NCBI GenBank assembly: GCA_944376975.1
Contig: CALWEE010000078.1
Location: 1 to 7,147, forward strand
Length of the DNA stretch: 7,147 nt
DNA from: an uncultured Lachnospiraceae bacterium
Lineage (GTDB): Bacteria; Bacillota; Clostridia; Lachnospirales; Lachnospiraceae
Reading direction: 5' to 3'
The notes below the pieces were generated by a model. It saw only the letters and a program-made list of their open reading frames with translations. It made no database searches and had not been told where the DNA came from. The position numbers were made by a program, and so were the translations under genes. Shown here in pieces: positions 5,629-7,147 of the stretch (positions are counted from its first letter, which is position 1; each line of letters starts with the position of its first letter).

Positions 5629-6435
5629 TTAATATTCGTCGATGGGCACCATGCGGGTCCACACCAGATCCACCGGAAGGATGGAATTGGCAAACTGGCT
5701 GAACCGCTCCTCCGCGTCGCTGACAAAGAAACGGTAGCGGGCTTCCCCTTCCGAACGGTAAATGTTTTCCTCCTGGAGCAGGCGCTTTAAGCTGATCGCC
5801 GTCTCGTAGGCCGGGTTCACCAGCGTCACGTCCTCTCCCATGAGCCGTCCGATGGTCTTGCGGATCAGCGGATAATGGGTACAGCCCAGAACAAGGGTAT
5901 CGATGTCCGACTCCTGAAGGGGTTTTAAATACCTCCTGGCGATCTCATCGGTCACCGCGTCTTCCAAAAGCCCTTCTTCCACCAGCGGCACGAAAAGGGG
6001 ACAGGCTTTTCCGAGGACCTTTATGGCCGGGTCGTGTTCATGGATGACCGACGCGTAGATACCGCTCTTGATCGTACCTTCCGTGGCGATCACGCCCACC
6101 TTCTTATTCCGGGTCGCCCGGGCGGCCACAAGAGCGCCGGGACGGACCACGCCGATGATGGGGATATCCAACTGGGCCTTTAACGTATCCAGCGCGTAGG
6201 CGCTGGCCGTGTTGCACGCCACGACGATGGCTTTCACATCGTATGTCCGGAGAAAACGGACGATCTGGCGGGAAAACTGGATGACCGTATCCCGGGACTT
6301 GCTGCCGTAGGGCACGCGGGCCGTGTCTCCAAAATAAACGATATTTTCCGATGGAAGCTGGCGGATGATCTCCCGGACAACGGTCAGTCCGCCCACACCG
6401 GAATCAAAAACTCCGATCGGCGCGTCTTTCAGCAT
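5629..6435 (-). CDS. murI: Glutamate racemase
   Basis: The 268-residue cofactor-independent racemase converts L-glutamate to the D-glutamate used by MurD in the cytoplasmic stage of peptidoglycan synthesis. The two catalytic cysteines are visible as C74 in VACNTAS and C185 in LGCTHYP, with H187 next to the second. The substrate-binding FDSGVGGLTV (10-19) and GDTARVPYG (36-44) motifs are intact. Positions of D11, C74, C185 and H187 fit the RacE/MurI family almost residue for residue, and full length is normal. The start has AGGAGG 7 nt upstream. Its ATG lies inside the end of ddl (shared ATGCTGA, 7-nt overlap), which implies translational coupling, and both products feed the same pathway. Confidence 0.96.
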   Translation of the reverse strand: MLKDAPIGVFDSGVGGLTVVREIIRQLPSENIVYFGDTARVPYGSKSRDTVIQFSRQIVRFLRTYDVKAIVVACNTASAYALDTLKAQLDIPIIGVVRPGALVAARATRNKKVGVIATEGTIKSGIYASVIHEHDPAIKVLGKACPLFVPLVEEGLLEDAVTDEIARRYLKPLQESDIDTLVLGCTHYPLIRKTIGRLMGEDVTLVNPAYETAISLKRLLQEENIYRSEGEARYRFFVSDAEERFSQFANSILPVDLVWTRMVPIDEY

Positions 6436-7147
6436 GTCCGCGCCTCCTGCTCTTCGGCCCGTTCAAACGCCAGGCTGACAAGCCGGTCCGCCAGGGTCCG
6501 GTTGTCCACGCCTTTTTCCTGCCACAGCATGGGATACATGCTGATGGCGGTGAAACCGGGCATGGTATTGATCTCATTAAAGACGATCGCATTGGTCCCT
6601 CTCTCCATGAAGAAATCCACACGGGCGCAGCCATACGCCCCCACGATCTTGAAGATGGCCAGCGCGTCCGCCCGGACTTCTTCCATCTTGCCTTCCGGAA
6701 AGACCGGATGCAGGTCGGTCCTGGACTGGGAATTAAAATATTTGGATTCGTAATCGTAAAATTCATCGGCGGATAAGATCTCGCCCACGTCGGACGCTTC
6801 GGCGTCATGCCCGCCCAGGACGGCGCACTCGATCTCCCGGCCGTTTATGGCTTCTTCCACCAGCATCCAATGGTCGTGATGGGTCGCTTCTTTCATGGCC
6901 GCGTACAGTTCTTCCCTGTCCGAAGCTTTGGAAACGCCTTTGGAGGAACCGGCCCTGGACGGCTTGACAAAAACCGGGTACGTAAGTTTTTCCTCTACCC
7001 GGTCGGCGCAGGCGCCGATATCCCGGGCCACGTCCCGGGCTTCCACTACCACGTAGTCCGCCTGGCGGATGCCCAGCCGGTCCACCAGATACTTGGTATA
7101 GACCTTGTCCATGGATACGCTGGATGAAAGGACATCACAGCCCACAT
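6429..7147 (-). CDS. ddl: D-alanine--D-alanine ligase, C-terminal part (5' end outside the window)
   Basis: The 238 visible residues are the central and C-terminal ATP-grasp parts of a ligase that joins two D-alanines for the MurF substrate. The visible part begins with VGCDVLSSSVSMDK, an internal motif normally about 100 residues from the start, so the N terminus lies beyond the right edge; the GTG at 7145 is an internal valine codon, not a start. Landmarks are YPVFVKPSRAGSSKG (ATP-binding lysine and glycine loop, visible residues 56-70), the omega-loop FYDYESKY (129-136), metal ligands D177 in RVDFF, and E191 and N193 in FNEINTMPGFT. The intact FYDYESKY loop favours D-Ala-D-Ala over D-Ala-D-Lac ligase (VanA type). 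The stop overlaps the murI start by 7 nt. Confidence 0.94.
   Translation of the reverse strand, partial: VGCDVLSSSVSMDKVYTKYLVDRLGIRQADYVVVEARDVARDIGACADRVEEKLTYPVFVKPSRAGSSKGVSKASDREELYAAMKEATHHDHWMLVEEAINGREIECAVLGGHDAEASDVGEILSADEFYDYESKYFNSQSRTDLHPVFPEGKMEEVRADALAIFKIVGAYGCARVDFFMERGTNAIVFNEINTMPGFTAISMYPMLWQEKGVDNRTLADRLVSLAFERAEEQEARTC

Overview
The window looks like chromosomal DNA of a Gram-positive anaerobe of the Clostridia, most likely Lachnospiraceae-like. This is inferred from the architectures: a multi-SH3b glucosaminidase with a cadherin-like domain, a cohesin-like secreted protein with an acidic Thr/Glu tail, strong AGGAGG-type ribosome binding sites and sigma-A-like promoters. 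No 16S or other marker gene is present, so the taxon is not certain. All five recognisable genes are on the minus strand, so transcription runs from the right edge to the left edge.

Right part (7147 to 5629): the C-terminal two thirds of a D-Ala-D-Ala ligase (ddl, cut by the window edge) overlaps glutamate racemase (murI) by 7 nt. The two supply D-amino acid precursors of peptidoglycan. A good promoter then starts class II fructose-bisphosphate aldolase (fba, 5525 to 4662).

Middle part (4661 to 3926): 736 bp without a credible gene. It is not empty. It holds two terminator-like hairpins after fba, an array of five ACCGT...ACGG inverted-repeat units at a strict 52-53 bp pitch (ten half-sites, symmetric about position 4350.5), two further minus-strand terminators, and the promoter of the next operon. 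That promoter carries three tandem TGTAAT-like hexamers at 11-bp pitch, matching the published WalR (YycF) box TGTWAH-N5-TGTWAH.

Left part (3925 to 121): a two-gene operon for exported proteins. The first is a 930-residue cell-wall hydrolase (signal peptide, six SH3b domains, a GH73-type glucosaminidase domain, a C-terminal cadherin-like beta-sandwich). The second starts 19 bp later and encodes a 330-residue exported protein (cohesin-like domain, the same cadherin-like domain, a long acidic tail). A clear terminator closes the operon at 71-102. Apart from fba, every gene makes or remodels the cell wall or appears to be surface-associated. The most unusual element is the helically phased array at 4231-4470, for which I know no described counterpart.
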